Shown: positions 33,440 through 54,670 of the stretch, in pieces
Layout: each line of letters starts with the position of its first letter
How positions within the stretch are numbered: position 1 is the stretch's first letter
Assembly (NCBI RefSeq): GCF_900496995.4
Contig: NC_044024.1
Span: 62,001 to 126,000 of the forward strand
Length of the DNA: 64,000 bases
Origin: Aquila chrysaetos chrysaetos
Lineage: Eukaryota; Chordata; Aves; Accipitriformes; Accipitridae
Reading direction: 5' to 3'
Made by a program: the position numbers and the translations under genes
Notes under the pieces: model-generated
The model's database searches: none
What the model was told of the DNA's origin: nothing
The model's input: only the letters and a program-made list of their open reading frames with translations

Positions 33440-34640
33440 AATAAACTGTTAGAGTGTGATAAAAAGCTCATCTCCAGAACCACAAAGGAGCATGGGGTCA
33501 CAATGGCAGGCAGGGGAACCCCAATAACACAGTCAGAGAAATGGTGGCCCAGCGCAGGCTTCTCCGGGGACTGTCATAGGAGAGCCATCAGCCCTGTGCT
33601 CTGGAGGTGACACCCAACACAATGGGTCGACTAATGGTAGAGGCTCTCTGGACCATCTCACAGGCTGAGGGGGTATGGGACACGGTTGGGGGATGCAAAG
33701 AAAGAGCATTTTGTGATTGCATACAACTTGGGCAGTCTGGGGCAGGAACCAAAGGCATTGTAGGGGTCAGGGGAGAGAATGGAGGCTTTGGTTTGATTTG
33801 TGAAGGAACCACCGTAGGAAAATAGAGGGAGAAGGGGTTAAAAGGGACAGGTTGCCTGTAAAGGGGTTGTTGATCAGTATGCATGTCTGGCCATGTCATG
33901 AACCCGGTCAGCACACTGTCCTTTCTTCACATTAAACTCCATTTCTAACTATTTTTCTGTGTCAAGGTCTCTCTAGGGACCTATGTGTCTGTGGTGCAAG
34001 CAAGTGGAGGATGTACATGTTGGTGCATGATTGCTAGCAAGCATCAAGCTGAACTAGCTAGCAAGATGTTTAAGTGGTTAGGAAGGCACGTATATGTGTT
34101 TATCTCTGGAGTGAGACAACTGGAAGGTCCAGGCCAACTGCTGCAGAGACTAAGGTCTGGGGGTCGACTGAGAGTGCTGGTTTGGGGAGTGTGTGTGTGT
34201 GTCTAAGGAGGATGTAACGGGGGAGACTGAGGAAGACAGAGGTGCCACCAGCATTGCTGATGGGCTCAGCTTTGGCCAGTGATGAGTCCGTCTTGGAGCT
34301 GGCTGAAACTGGCTCTGTCTGACATGGGGTCAGCTCCTGGTCTCTTCTCACAGAAGCAGCCCCCCTGCTACCAAAATCTTGCCACGTAAACCCAATACCT
34401 ATATATATATGTATTTCCCACTAGTGGACCTTCGTCTTTATCAGCCAGAGAGGGGAACAAGATGAGGCCGTTGGTACTGCTTGCGTTTGTGTGAGTGCTG
34501 AGTGTTTGTGTCTGTGTTGGCCATGTATGTGTGCTGTATATATGTGTGTGGTTGTGTGTGTAACCTGAGATTACATGCTCAGCCTTGCTAATGGCTGGAA
34601 CTGGGGGTATGCAGCTGCTCAGGCTTTCTTGAACAGAAAC
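33440..34640. repeat. GC-richer mosaic of probable repeat origin
   Basis: The base composition differs sharply from the AT-rich flanks and the stretch has several longer open frames on both strands, none with a family resemblance. It contains the reverse-strand fragment of element A (34,232-34,398) and GT-rich low-complexity tracts (34,188-34,202 and 34,496-34,560). The rest looks like old LTR or internal sequence, but I cannot name it. Confidence 0.45.
34232..34398 (-). mobile_element. fragment of LTR element A, opposite orientation
   Basis: The reverse complement matches the first ~165 bp of the element at 13,978: shared blocks include ACGTGGCAAG, TTTTGGTAG, GCTTCTGTGAGAAG, CAGCCAGCTCCAAGACGGAC and GCCCATCAGC. 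The match stops after GGTGG(C/T)A(C/G)C, so only the 5' end of the element is present. Confidence 0.8.
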
Positions 34641-37600
34641 AATAGTTATTTGGAACATTATATGGCATGTATTTGATAAGTGATCCTTAAGAACCTATAA
34701 GCAGCATGGGAAGCAGGAAACAATGCTAGCAACTATAAATGTGTTTTAAAATTCTTTATTAGGTTAGGCTTCAATGGCAACAGATACAAACAGTGAAGCA
34801 AGGACCTCATTTTAGTTGAAGAAGCGGTGAGAGGAAGGCAAGACAAGCTACTTATGAAAAGCTTAATTAAAAAATCCAAAACTTGCTCAAAAATGTATTA
34901 GAAATTGTAAGAGCAATAAAAAATGGAGGACTTGGACTTGACTTAATGTCAAGATAAAATGTTAATCTTGTGCCTGCTTAACACCATTTCACCTTTCCTG
35001 TGAGAAGGTTTAAAGAGCAGTTGCCACAACTCTTCCCTGGGCCCTTTTTGTATTTGAGGTAGCAAGATAGAATCTGGTCAGTATCTCATTCATTCTTTAT
35101 TTTCTGCCAGCATCAATCTTCTTCTAAAGGAACTTCGTAAGTTCCCACTTACAGTTTTTAATCAGCAATTTCTTTAGTTTGACTGTTGCAAAGGAAACGG
35201 TTGTATAGTTGAGATAGGTGGTGAATTCAAGCCACTGAGCTTAAATGCTTTGAACATACAGAAAAGTCATTTCCCTGATATGCCTACATAATAGATGACT
35301 CCTTTATTTGAAGGAGAACCATGTGGTCCACTAAGAAGGGATAATATACTGAATGCTTGCCACACTGGAGGTAGAGAGGTAATGATAGCAAGTAGAGGTA
35401 CTTAACTGTAAGTCAGAAATAAACTGAGACCAAATATGGTTTCAGACATAGTGGTACAGAGCAGAGACCTCAGTTTTCCAAGAACAGGGCATCTGAGCCT
35501 TTTCAGAGTGGTGGTACTGATTACGTCTGGATTGCTGGCATTGACAAAGGCAGTGACTGACAGGCTTGTTAGGTCAAAATACTGACTGACTGAAAAGAGA
35601 TACTATCTGTACTGTAGTGATCCTGGGCTCCAGAATAGGATTACAGATTTATTTAAAAAAAACCAAAACAACCAAACAAAACCAAAAAACAAACCACAAC
35701 TGCAGTTTGAGGACAAGTTGTAATCAGTTTCTGTAGATAGGTTCTGGATCATAGTCTGTGAACACACATGGTAAATCTATAGTGATAATTGTGGGTCTAC
35801 AGGTAGTTCCAGGGATTGCAGTAGGGTATAGATTGGAGTGTTCAGGGCTGTGAAGAAATGACAGAGAGACCATAGTGCTGTTTTTGTAGCTGAAGGATGG
35901 TACTTCAAGTCTGATTTCTAATCTGGAGTGTGTCAGGAAGGGTGCTGTGTTAAAGTAGTGGTAGTTGCTGCTGCTGCTTTCTCTTGCTCAGTTCTTCATT
36001 CCACCATGCTTGCTGGCTTAGGAGCAACACAACACTTCTTCCTTCCTAGGTGCCCTCTTTCAAAGGTCAGTGGGAAAACTTGGTCCTGTGCTGTAATATT
36101 TCTGTTGGTGGTGGTTTTTTGTTGTTGCATTTTTTGTTCGTTTGTTTTGGTGCTCCCAAGCCAACAATGAGATGACCCTCATTGTTTGAGAGTCTTAACC
36201 TTACGCATTTGGGAGCAAATCCTACAATGTCCCAAGCCTGTGGATGCAGCAGAGCAGTTAAGTTGCACAGATGGAGCAACTGGCTAAGGGTGGAGAGGCT
36301 TCAGTGCAAGCTGACTTGTTTCCTAGGAGCTCTTTGTAGAAAAGTGTAGAGGGTTGTAGAGATGGGCTCTAGAGACTGCCTGCCTTGTTTTCTGTCAACA
36401 TGGCAGTTGATGCTAAAACAGGTTATCTAAACTATTTGTCAAAAGTTGCCTCTTCAGAAATGGGCTTTGCGTGCTGGGTTTTAAAGGGAAAAACTCCTTA
36501 CTTTTCCAGAAGTTGAAAGTCTACATACTGTATCTTTTTTTGTGAAAGATCTGATATATCTTGGTAGAAATGACTAGAGTTGGTACAGACAGGACCTTTT
36601 GACTTTCAGTGCTTTGTTCACAAGATCCTAGATGGATATGAAGAAGAGATTTTTATAAAACACTGATCTAATTTTTAAATAGTTTGAGGGTTATTAGAGA
36701 TTTATTTCTTTTTTAGTGGATTTTTAATTCCCATCTCAAATATTTGAAAGATAATGGTGATCATTACATCACAGACCAAATATTTTCCACTGCTATGCAA
36801 GAGAGGGATGAGACAGCTAAAATTTCCCTAGTTAGTGGCTTTCAACCAAAGGCTGACAGGAATGAAAAAAAAGGCAAGAAACTCCAAGATGAATCATAGA
36901 AGTGGGTGTTTCCATAGAGTAAGCTTTCCATAACAGGTCCAGCAATCTATCACTAGCGACCAAAGAATAGTAAACCACAGCACGGGACTGGCAGAGAGCA
37001 GTCCTTCTAGATACACAACACTGCTTCCTAACCCGGATTGTACCTGGGCCGCTTTCTTTGTAAGGGCGACAAGAAGTGAGTATATCAGCAGCAGTGACAG
37101 AAATTGTTCTTAGAATTAAATTTCTTCATTTATATTTTAAATAGTTTTTGAATTCAAGATTATTTAGATCTGACTATGATCAAACTATCTTCTTGTTAAA
37201 ATAAGATCTTACTTTCAGGGAAGGACAAATGAAATTTATGATAAATTGCCTATATGATGTTAAATGACAGAAAACTAGAGATATGTATGTGGAACTGGGA
37301 CAATGCAACAAAATGGTGAAATCAGTTTATATGCAGACAAGATATATTATTTTTCAGCTAAGAAAGAGGGAAAAAATTAGGAGCAAAACTTGTATAGTTG
37401 TCATTTACAAAAAAAAAAAAAGGAAAGTTGGGGGGGGAAATATCATAGTTTCTTTGAGTGAGTCCAGTTCATTTATTTTCCAGTTGGGAAGGAACATTAC
37501 TTTGCCTGTAGTTTAAATTAAAATTTAAGTGTTTATAAAAGAATGTAAATTTGGTCCTCTAAAAATTGGTTTAAATGGTTTACTTCTGGAAAATCATGTG

Positions 37601-39580
37601 TTGAAATAAAACCAATGAAGAAGTTAACAATAAATTTGAAAACCTAAACAACCTCCTTTCTCTTCATCATACTTCAAAGGCTTTTTCCAGTCTTAAGAAC
37701 CTTTGGCTGATCATTCTTCTGAGATTTCCACTGGCAGAGGGGTTAGGATTATTTATTAGAGGTGGAAAAACAAGCATGATAAGTTTAACAAAAGCCAAAA
37801 ACATTCTTGTGACATTACGTTTAAAGACATTATGACAATTTGGGAAAAAGAATGGAGATCTTTAAACTTGGACCAACAGAATCACACTGGTTTTTGTCCA
37901 GTGCCAAAGCAGTACAGTGTCATAAATTTGAAAAAAATGCATGTTACCACAGGTATTGTAAAATGTTCTTTAGTTGTAGTATTTTGTATGCTGAGGGTGC
38001 AGTGTGTTGATAATCTGTTTTTTTAATCTTCTTTCATTATCATTTTTTATACCCTTTTAGTTTTGGCAAGGTACAAGGTTATACGTGAGACCTAATTAAA
38101 ATCCATTCCAGATTAAGCTGATTAATACATCTATGTTGGCAAGTACTTGCGTTGTAAATACACTGCTATTAGTGCTATGTGAGAGAAAGTCACCTCAAAT
38201 GAAAATAGAGAGTACTGTAATAATAATGATATATAAGTATTTAGAGGGATACTCTTTGAATGCATAATATTAAAGAACAGCAAGTATCTAAATCTAACCT
38301 AATCTAAGTCTAACCTAAACCTAAGTATAATCAAACATTGGAATTTCCATTCAAATGCAGGGAAACTCTGTTTTTATTCCATGTTGCATAAAGGACTTAG
38401 AATATGGTTCTTCTTTATTAAAAAATAATGTTGGTTGACTCAAAACTTGGCCTTTTAGGGTTTTTTTTTACATAAATTATTAGCATTTTCTTTAATTAGC
38501 TTGATTTCTTACAGAAACTAGGCTTTTGAGCAGCCCTCTCTGCATGCATATGTGTTTGTGTTTGCGTGTATGTGCATCACAAAAAGAGCATGAACAAGTG
38601 AGAGTCATTACATTTGGCACTGTTTGGAGTAATTGTGAGACCATTAATGGTTATCAGTCAAGCTAGCCACCTTTGCTATGTAATTCTCTTGGTTACTTAA
38701 GAACGACACAGTTGTAGCTGAAAATCTTGCTGTTCATATTCATCAAAAGAAATTTTCAGACTGTTCTTCACATGATATGAGACCTAGGACTATATTTTAG
38801 AATATTGTATCTTTTTCTTCTAAACCTTTTTTTTTTCCCACTGTACAGGTAATGAAGTAATTCCCTCTTAGCCACTCTTTTGAACAGAATCTGAAAGATC
38901 TTTATCCCCAAAGCAAACAAAGCACACAAATAAATAAAATTTCAATCTAAGATATTTACCTACAATTGCTCATTTGTAAACATACCTATTCTTCAAATAC
39001 CTGCCTTTAGTAGGTAGGTACTTCCCAGTGTCACTGGAAATGTGGGTTGAAGTTCATTGTATTCTGGATATATATCTACCATCTCCACCAGTATGTAGAT
39101 TTAACACAGCCAAGTGAGATGTATAAGTAAAGAGCATAAATTAGAGTGCAGTTTTGTGGAATGTTACTGTTTGGCCTGTTTAAGGTAATTATATATTACT
39201 GTGTGAATGTTTCGCAGATTAATAATCTTTGTTTCACTTTGAGACAATTTTAGGTTTTGTTGTTGTTGTTAGGCCAATAGGGACCTCTCTTAGAGATCCT
39301 TTGACATTTTTATGGGTTTGATTATCAAATTTTATCACTAGATTCTAGACCTGTTGTTCTCTGAAATACTCCCATAGGCAACAGAAAACCATCATTTAAT
39401 GTAGGGAAAATAGTCAAGGAAGAAAGCTTTCTGAGATGAGTGAATTTCAGCATCTACCTAAAAACGAAAGGATACGAAAACTCAGAATGAGTAAGCTTTG
39501 ACTTATGTGCACACTGGTGGTTCTTTCATTTTTCTTTTGTGGCTTAGAAAGCTTTGTAAAATGTCCATACCATTCTTCAG

Positions 39581-39600
39581 AAAAAAAAAAAAAAAAAAAA
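39581..39600. repeat. poly(A) run of 20
   Basis: Twenty consecutive A. No LINE or gene sequence precedes it, so it is probably a simple homopolymer and not a retroposition tail. Confidence 0.9.
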
Positions 39601-40770
39601 TCAGTTTTTCATTTTGAAGATACTTCTAGTATGTAAGGTTTTGGTTTTATGTTTATTATATTTGTTTTACATCACTAAATGAATATATTCACGCATGTCA
39701 GCATTTCTATTATTTTTCTCTTGATTTCAGTATCTACTGAACTTTGTTCTGTGGAAAAATTTAAAGTTCTTCTTTTAGGAAGAAAATCAAATAAACAATA
39801 AAATTAACAATGTCAGAGATGCTCCTCTTCTAGCTACGCTAGACGTAACTTTCCCCCCAAGTCCAATACTTATTTTTAGTCCCTAGATTTGGCATTCCTG
39901 TACACCAAGGAAGTTACACTGCTGTACATTAAGGGAGTATTTCTTCTATTGTTTGCTGTTTTGGTAGACCACAGTAATTAAATAAGAGCCACTGCAGTCT
40001 CTTGGGGAGATAGCAATCAGATTTTTAAAAAGCTTTTGAATACAAGTGTATTTGATAATGTCCTGTATATAAATAATTCATGTACTTGGTTCAGTGCTTA
40101 TGCTCTTTTGAAGAAAATTTTGTTGTCTTTTAATGCTTGCGCATAGCCTGACGGAGTGGAAGAGACGTGAGAGGAGATTAAAAAGGTGCATGAAAGAGAT
40201 ATAAATTTATTCTTAGTTACACTAGTGACCAACAGCCCTCCCAAAAAACATGAGTTATACTTTCAATTTTTTTTTTTTACTTCTTTTTTGGGTGCATGAG
40301 GAGCTTATTAGGAAAGCACATCTTTGAGCAATCTCTGTTCCAGTGCCAAAGTCATGCCTATTTTATGTCACAAAAATTCTCATAGGAATACTGGGAAAGA
40401 TCTTTTCATGCACCCACAGTTTATATCTACAACATTCATCAGAACACAAAGGTAACTGGCTATACTGTTAAAAACAAAGGTATATTAGAAAACTGGTGTC
40501 AATACTAGGTCTTTCTTCTGTGATTGCTGTTTAAATCCAGGATCATGCTTCTCACGCTTCTTCTGTCAGCAAAGATGTAGTCTGAAGTCTCTGTAGTAGA
40601 TACAGCTTTAAAACTGTGCTCTTTCAGAAGTTTGGCACCTTTTCATTTTCTACCTTTCATTCTTTCTTCTCTTTGTCTATAGTTACATCTAAAAGAGGTG
40701 ACTTTAAGAAAAGCAAGATTTATCAAAATGAGAAAGTGGATTTAAAATAAATGGTTTCTTCAAGACTATT

Positions 40771-41348
40771 TGTCGTGGTTTAACCCCAGCCAGCAACTAA
40801 GTACCACGCAGCCACTCACTCACTTCCCCCCCACCCAATGGGATGGGGGAGAGAATTGGGGAAAAAAACCCAACCCAAAAACTCATGGGTTGAGATAAGA
40901 ACAGTTTAATAGAACAGAAAGGAAGAAAATAATAATGGTAATAATAACAATAATAAAAGAATTGGAATATACAGAACAAGTGATGCACAATGCAATTGCT
41001 CACTACTCGCCAACTGATGCCCAGTTAGTTCCCGAGCAGTGATCCCCCCCCAGGCCAACTCCCCCCAGTTTATATACTGGGCATGACATCACATGGTATG
41101 GAATATCCCTTTGGCCAGTTTGGGTTAGCTGTGCCAGCTGTGTCCCCTCCCAACCTCTTGTGCCCCTCCAGCCTTTTTGCCGGCTGGGCATGAGAAGCTG
41201 AAAAATCCTTGACTTGGTCTAAACACTACTTAGCAACAACTGAAAACATCAGTGTGTTATCAACGTTCTTCTCATACTAAATCCAAAACACATCATTTTA
41301 CCAGCTACCAGAAAGAAAATTAACTCTATCCCAGCTGAAACCAGGACA
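40771..41348 (-). mobile_element. solo LTR C of an avian endogenous retrovirus
   Basis: The element starts TGTCGTGG and ends CCAGGACA on the plus strand, giving TG...CA ends, and its flanks are CTATT and CTAGT (a 5-bp duplication with one difference). Read on the minus strand it has a TATA box (CCAGTATATAAACTGG, 41,080-41,065) and an ATTAAA poly(A) signal (40,910-40,905) in the correct order, so the sense strand is minus. This LTR type is familiar from bird genomes. No internal viral sequence adjoins it, so the provirus was lost by LTR-LTR recombination. It lies 1.1 kb upstream of the first ZC3H12B coding exon, antisense to the gene. Confidence 0.92.
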
Positions 41349-42489
41349 CTAGTATATCATTATTTTTTGTTATTCACACTGGATCCTGCATTCTCAAGTC
41401 TGCTGTTTTACAGAGAAGAGGAAAGTGGGACTTGCAGCTTTCTGAAAGTAGGCCTCTAGCTAATTACTTTGGTAATCAATTTTCTCCTGTTACCTGCATT
41501 TATATCTAGGTCTTAGTTTACCATTTGATCTAAAACATGCACTGCTGTAGGTGCAATTCCTTTTAAAAACTATTTTCCAAAGGCTCCATGATGTCAGTTT
41601 GTCCCTTCACAGGTCACTTGAATCTTCTAGTTTGTCAGACCTCTCACTAGAATTCCTTGAACAATTTTTCTTCTGGTATAAGACAAGAATTATGAATGTC
41701 TATCCTGACTTTTGGACAAAATGCAGTAATATCCATCCTTGATTTTGGAATTTTCAGTGCAGTAGGTATAGTAAACGGAGCACAAGATGATAGTCGTGTT
41801 TTGTGCATCTTGTTATTGTCCTTTACACGTCTAGCAGCCAGCTTGCTTGCAGTAAATTTAACTTGTCATCTTCTATCCTGGTTCTGATAGTAAATCCTTA
41901 CTGAAAGAGGCTGAAATGGTTTGTGTTAAATTTGATGCATACTGAAACTCCACACAGTTGTTCCTGATGTAGACAGGCTGTTCCTGCAGTAGAAGGCTGT
42001 AAAGACAGGTTTCTAGTGAAATTGGTGGATCACGCTTTTCTGTTTTATTATCTTTAAATATTACTGAGATACTCCATTAATTCCAGCTGTAAGTTTATTG
42101 TGTGGGAAGTGTAATTTTTTTTGTACATACAGTAACTGGGGGAGGGAAAGAGAGTTTAATTTGTTATTAAAGAGACAACATAATTATATGCTTTATTATG
42201 AACAATTTTTACACAGAAATGTGAATGACTAGGGACCTCTACTGACTTGTAAACAAAATTATTGCAGTTGAGTATTTCGCAGAATTTGTCAAAAGCTAAT
42301 TTTTTTATTTTTTTTTTTTTTGAAGGAACTTCATGTTGGTGTTGTTTATGCCAGAACATAGTAAGCAAGGCAAATTAACTCCAGCCTTGTGTAAACTTTT
42401 AATTGGCCAACACAATGCAATTGAGTATGAATTCCAGGTGGCTTTGGAAATGAAAGAGAACTGAGCTCTCTGGCTGGAAGCTGAACGTG

Positions 42490-50010
<7,521 letters not shown>

Positions 50011-53000
50011 AGCATTACAGCTTCTTTTGGATAAATGAAACTATACAGCATATAGGACCTGGAGGAAAACTTAAACGATGAAGGAAGGGGCCAATCTATT
50101 GTAAATATTTTCTACTAAGATAGTATAAAATTCTGTACACAGTAGCAATCATACATATGCTGAGGCACTATATAAGAGTTGATTGTATTGTAAATTTTAA
50201 GATTTTAAATATAGGGATTTTTTAATAGTATTTTATAGGAAATGCATACCTTGCTGCATGGATAGCTCATTAAGAACTACAATGTCACGTTCAGTGTCTC
50301 AAAGCTGTAACTACAAAATTACTGTTAGCAATTATATTGCATGTATTAGTGTACACTTTCAATTTGCTTATAAATATCTAATCGGCCTTTAAAAGTATGC
50401 TCTATACACACCCAGATGACTTTTAGGGTTTCAGCTTTGTCATTTGACACTGCTTACTGGCATATTAAATATTGACAAAAAAGTAAACTTGACAAAAGTT
50501 AAAGCACTCAATTTGTAAAAGAAAAAACTGATTTCAGCTTTTGAATTTCAATATTGTTGTTGGTACTTAAATTTCAAAACTGTTCCCCAACAGGTTGAGT
50601 ATCTATTATATTGTCCAATACATTGGCTCAGTCCAGCAGAAGCCAGATACTTTATTAAATTAGGACCAAAACATTAAGGAATGTGAAGGTGTGAGTGCCA
50701 TTCAATAAACTAAAAGAAGTTTAACTGTAGCTTCTCTCTTCAGAATTGCCTCTCAACTGTGCAGTAAGCACAGATGACCCAGTAAGCCCAGATGACTAGA
50801 CAAGCTGACCGTAAATTGTCAGTTTTATGTAAATTGGATTACTCAACCTGAAGCAGTGGAAACTGTAGCTCGTCAGTAACTACAGCCCTTCCTCTGGGGG
50901 CAAGGATGGTGTTTAAGTGAGGCTAACAGTCAGAATGGCTGTACAAGATCAACTTGAGAAGGGAGGGTGGGGGGACTGCCTCTTGAAAAGAGATGCTACA
51001 GTTTGGGTTTGTGGCAAAGCTGGCCTGGTTGTTTTTGCTCTTCAGATCCACGCAAAGGTGTGCATTTGCCTCATGAAGGCTTTTAGAGTTCCTGTTTCAA
51101 CAGGTGAGATAATTTTGTGTGGCATTGTTTGCGCAACTGGTATCTTGCTCAGGGTGGGAACCTTTGTAGCTAAATGTCTCCAAAAGAGGCGTTTATTGTT
51201 TTTTAAGCTGCACTGACTGGACGCCCTTTTTTGAATCCATTGTATATTTCAGCATTTCGAACCATTACTAACTCGATACTTCTCGAGCTAGGACTTGTTG
51301 ACTTCTACTGTAGTTTTTTTCATGAAAGTTGAGAAGGCCTGGTTTATGGCCTTTTGTTTCTTCATGAGAAGGTGTGACACTGCCTAAATGTTTCTTACTG
51401 TGAAACACACGGAACGTGAGGCTGCAGTCAGGGTTGTTTCTGGTGTTTTGATAATGGCTTGCATGCTGCTTTCTAGTTATCTGTTTGTCTGAGGAACAAA
51501 GTTATATCATTTCCTCCACTTGTGTTACTGTAATGGTTGGTTTGATTCAAATTATCTTGTGGGCTCTCTTATCATGTGCAAAATATGTTCCTGTCATATA
51601 TTAAAGAAAACCCCAAACCAATAACAAACTACAATTACAGGTGCAACTACAGTTAATTTACTGATATTTGATAACCGTATCATTTCACACAGGATGAATA
51701 TTCTTGTGTTGGTACAGGTAACATATATAATGACCACGTCATTATGTATTTAAAATGAGTTAACTTGAAGGTAATTCTGTATTTACACTTGGTGTTTGAA
51801 AATAACTTGTTTTAATTAGTTGGTTATCGTCTCTGTTAATGGGAAAAAATAAAACTTCAGACATTTTTAATAGTTGGGGAAAACAGATTTAACTCTTGAC
51901 CAGTTTTCAAAAACATTTCTTACTAACCAGCATTTTATATTTTTAATTTGCGATTAATTCTTATTCTCTTCTCTTGCATGGTATAAGCAGCTGAGAGCAA
52001 TGCCTCAAATAACCAGAAATGACCTTTTGTTTGTTGATACAAATTGTATCTCTTTTTCTTGATTGTATAAAAACTGTGTATAAAAAAAAATAATCTCTAG
52101 ATTAACTTCAGTATTACATTTTCACCACAATGTTTGTGACACCATGTGTCACAGGGAAGTAGCCCATGAGTAATTATGGATCTTTTTTATTTAAAATGGG
52201 CACTTGTAGTTTATAGACAAACAAGGACAACTTTTCAGAACCAGTTTATTATGTGCACAGATACTGTGTGTACACCTCAAAGCATTACATAGTTATCTTT
52301 AGTCTATTTATTAAGCAGATACATTCTTGCACTAAACTTTATGTAAAAATGTTGCTGTTAACTCATCTGCATGTGTTTAAAATGTAACAATACAATTGCT
52401 ATAGACCCTGCTTTATTCGTAACGGATTAATTTATAAATTATTTAGGTATAAAATGAAGTTTATTGTGCACTCATGTTTCCATCTTGCACGGAATTAAAT
52501 ATTTGTATGTAGAAAAATGTTTGTTCCCTTTTTCTCCAATTATAAAGATAAGCTATTTTAAGAGAGGTTTAGTAGGTGTTTTTGATGTTTTCTAACGTGG
52601 AAAACTGAGCAGAAATTTCTGTATGAAGTGCGAGGTGGTTTATGGAGATAGTCATTTTTGTAGGATTTGTCTAGTCATTTTAATTTTCACTAACTTTTGT
52701 CTTGCTGATAAGAGTAATTCCTTTTTCAACAATGGGAACGCTATGCCAATACAAACCCAGCATACTATTTCCCTAAGGCACTTTGAAGGCAAATTGTCTT
52801 TTTCTAAGAAGCTATTAGCATCTATCATGCATAGAGTTACAGAATGGGCAGTGTGGCCTTGTGGAAATAATTTGCAAATTTTGTGCTTGATTAGCCCTCC
52901 TTAGAGGTAATGAAACTTTTGTATGTGATGTAGTCTTTCCTAATCAACTACTATAAGTGAGAATTCAGTCATCCACGTCTGTTTTCAGATATGTTTACAA

Positions 53001-54670
53001 GCCAACTCAAAACACTGACACATTCATTAATCTTCAGCGCATAAGCTTAGATTTCTTCTTACATGGAAGAGTTGATCTTACTAACACCTGATCATAACTG
53101 TTTATATTGTAAATATAAGACTTTGTATAAATGCTCTTTTTGAGAGCATGGTATTTAAATGTTTTTAAAACTGTAAGAGAACAGTTCTAGAAACTATATT
53201 TTAATAAAATCCATGACATTACAATTCTAGATGAGAGGGGAAAAAAAAAAAAGTGGGAAGGTAAAATCCTGGCCTACTGCAATCAGCAAGAGGTAAGCAG
53301 TAGACTTCAGTGCTTTGCTGGGGCCAGAGTGTTTTCTGGGAGTTCTGATTTACTGATCTTTCATCTTTAGCTATATTACTTTCACATAATTTGTCACTTA
53401 AAAGTGTATAACCTTAAATTCATGAATCAAAAATCAAATGCTTTAGGGGATGTCAGTCCAGTTTAAGTTATTTAATGGGTTTTTTTTGTAAGAATTACAT
53501 GTCAGTAATATATTAAATTGTACATATAGATGATTTCACTACTGTTAGTCCTGTTGTCGTATTGAGCTGCAGTAGTTGGCTTTATTCATTTGTAGAATTA
53601 AACATTATTGTTTGTTGTAAAATTTTATAAATCTCTTTGGGTTTTTTTGGTTGACCCAAATATAATGTAAGTCTTAATGACAAAATGAGTGAAAATGGAT
53701 GTTAAACCAGTATGTGGTATTCGTAAATCTCTGTAGTAATAAGTGTGCACTGATCTAGTTGCTGCTGCATGTAATTCATTCGCTAGCATGAGTCTGTTTA
53801 GCTTTCGTAAAAATACTTTAATTGTAAACTTAAAAATGGAAGGTGTGGGTATGGTTGCTTAGAACAAGCAGAAGGATCCTCATTAAAAAAACAAACAAAA
53901 CCAAACCATTTATCTAGGTGAGTTCTCCCCTATATACTTTTAATGCCAGTTTGCCTCAAATTGTGAATTTTGGCATTTTGAAATTCTTAATGATAAAGTC
54001 AGAACACACCAAGAATCTGTCCAAATAATTCAGTTAAAAAATACTTGGTGACATGCATGTATACCTGTGCTGTATACCAAACCACAAACAGGAACATTTC
54101 AAGGGACATATTTAGACTATAGCTATTCTTAAAACTCCATGCTAAAGAGAAGGACCATGCATCATTTCTGTGAGACTTTTCTCCACAGAGTTATTACTTT
54201 ATCTTGACTAGCCAAAAGTTTACCTGAAGCATTAGTACCAGAGGACTCGTAATAGTCAGATCATTAGATCTGTCACTATTATTTCCATGGAGAGTGTTCA
54301 GCTTTAATACTCCTCTTATGTACCCATAGCTTGTCTGTGTGACACAGCCCTTATTAACTGTATTTCTTGCAGTATTTCAACTGGAAAAATACAAGCGCAC
54401 CGTCACTTCAATTCTTCTCATGCCAGTGTTTGGTTAGCCTTTGAAGAGCCATTATACAATATGTATGATTTTTACTGTGGTATTTAAAGTTTGTAAATGT
54501 ATTAGAAGACTTGAGAGAAGAATCTAAAAGAAATATAGGCTATTACCTGTTCCCCCCCTGCTCTGTGTAAAAGGTTTGCACAATTATTTAATAATATGAA
54601 ACATGTTATACTTTATATATATATATATATAAATTTGCTTATTTAATAAAACTGAGAGCCATTGGATTAT
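50011..54670 (+). other. ZC3H12B: ZC3H12B 3'UTR (putative extent)
   Basis: AT-rich, non-coding, many ATTTA and TATTTAA-type motifs. AATAAA signals lie at 50704-50709, 51848-51853, 53203-53208 and 54645-54650. The last is followed by a T/GT-rich stretch (TTATTTGTATCTAGC...TTTTATTTTGTAA), so I place the distal end near 54,670. A long 3'UTR of about 4.7 kb fits the large untranslated region known for this gene in mammals. The true cleavage sites need RNA data. An AT dinucleotide array lies at about 54,613-54,631. Confidence 0.6.
54645..54650 (+). terminator. candidate distal poly(A) signal of ZC3H12B
   Basis: AATAAA with a downstream T-rich element. Chosen as the distal site because no comparable AATAAA plus GT-rich pair was noted in the next kilobase. 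Confidence 0.45.

Larger units (their letters stand above)
20401..42489 (+). other. presumed long 5'UTR intron of ZC3H12B
   Basis: About 22 kb, mostly AT-rich, without any open frame resembling a known protein. It holds an old CR1 tail (23,521), a GC-richer repeat mosaic (33,440-34,640), a 20-A run (39,581-39,600) and a solo LTR (40,771-41,348). Possible acceptors for the first coding exon include GAAG after a long T tract (exon from 42,326) and CCAG at 42,381-42,384. I could not decide between them, nor exclude further non-coding exons. Confidence 0.6.

Noticed and set aside
39541..39600. Processed retrocopy ending in the 20-A run
   Set aside because: No coding-like or gene-derived sequence precedes the A run and no flanking duplication was seen.
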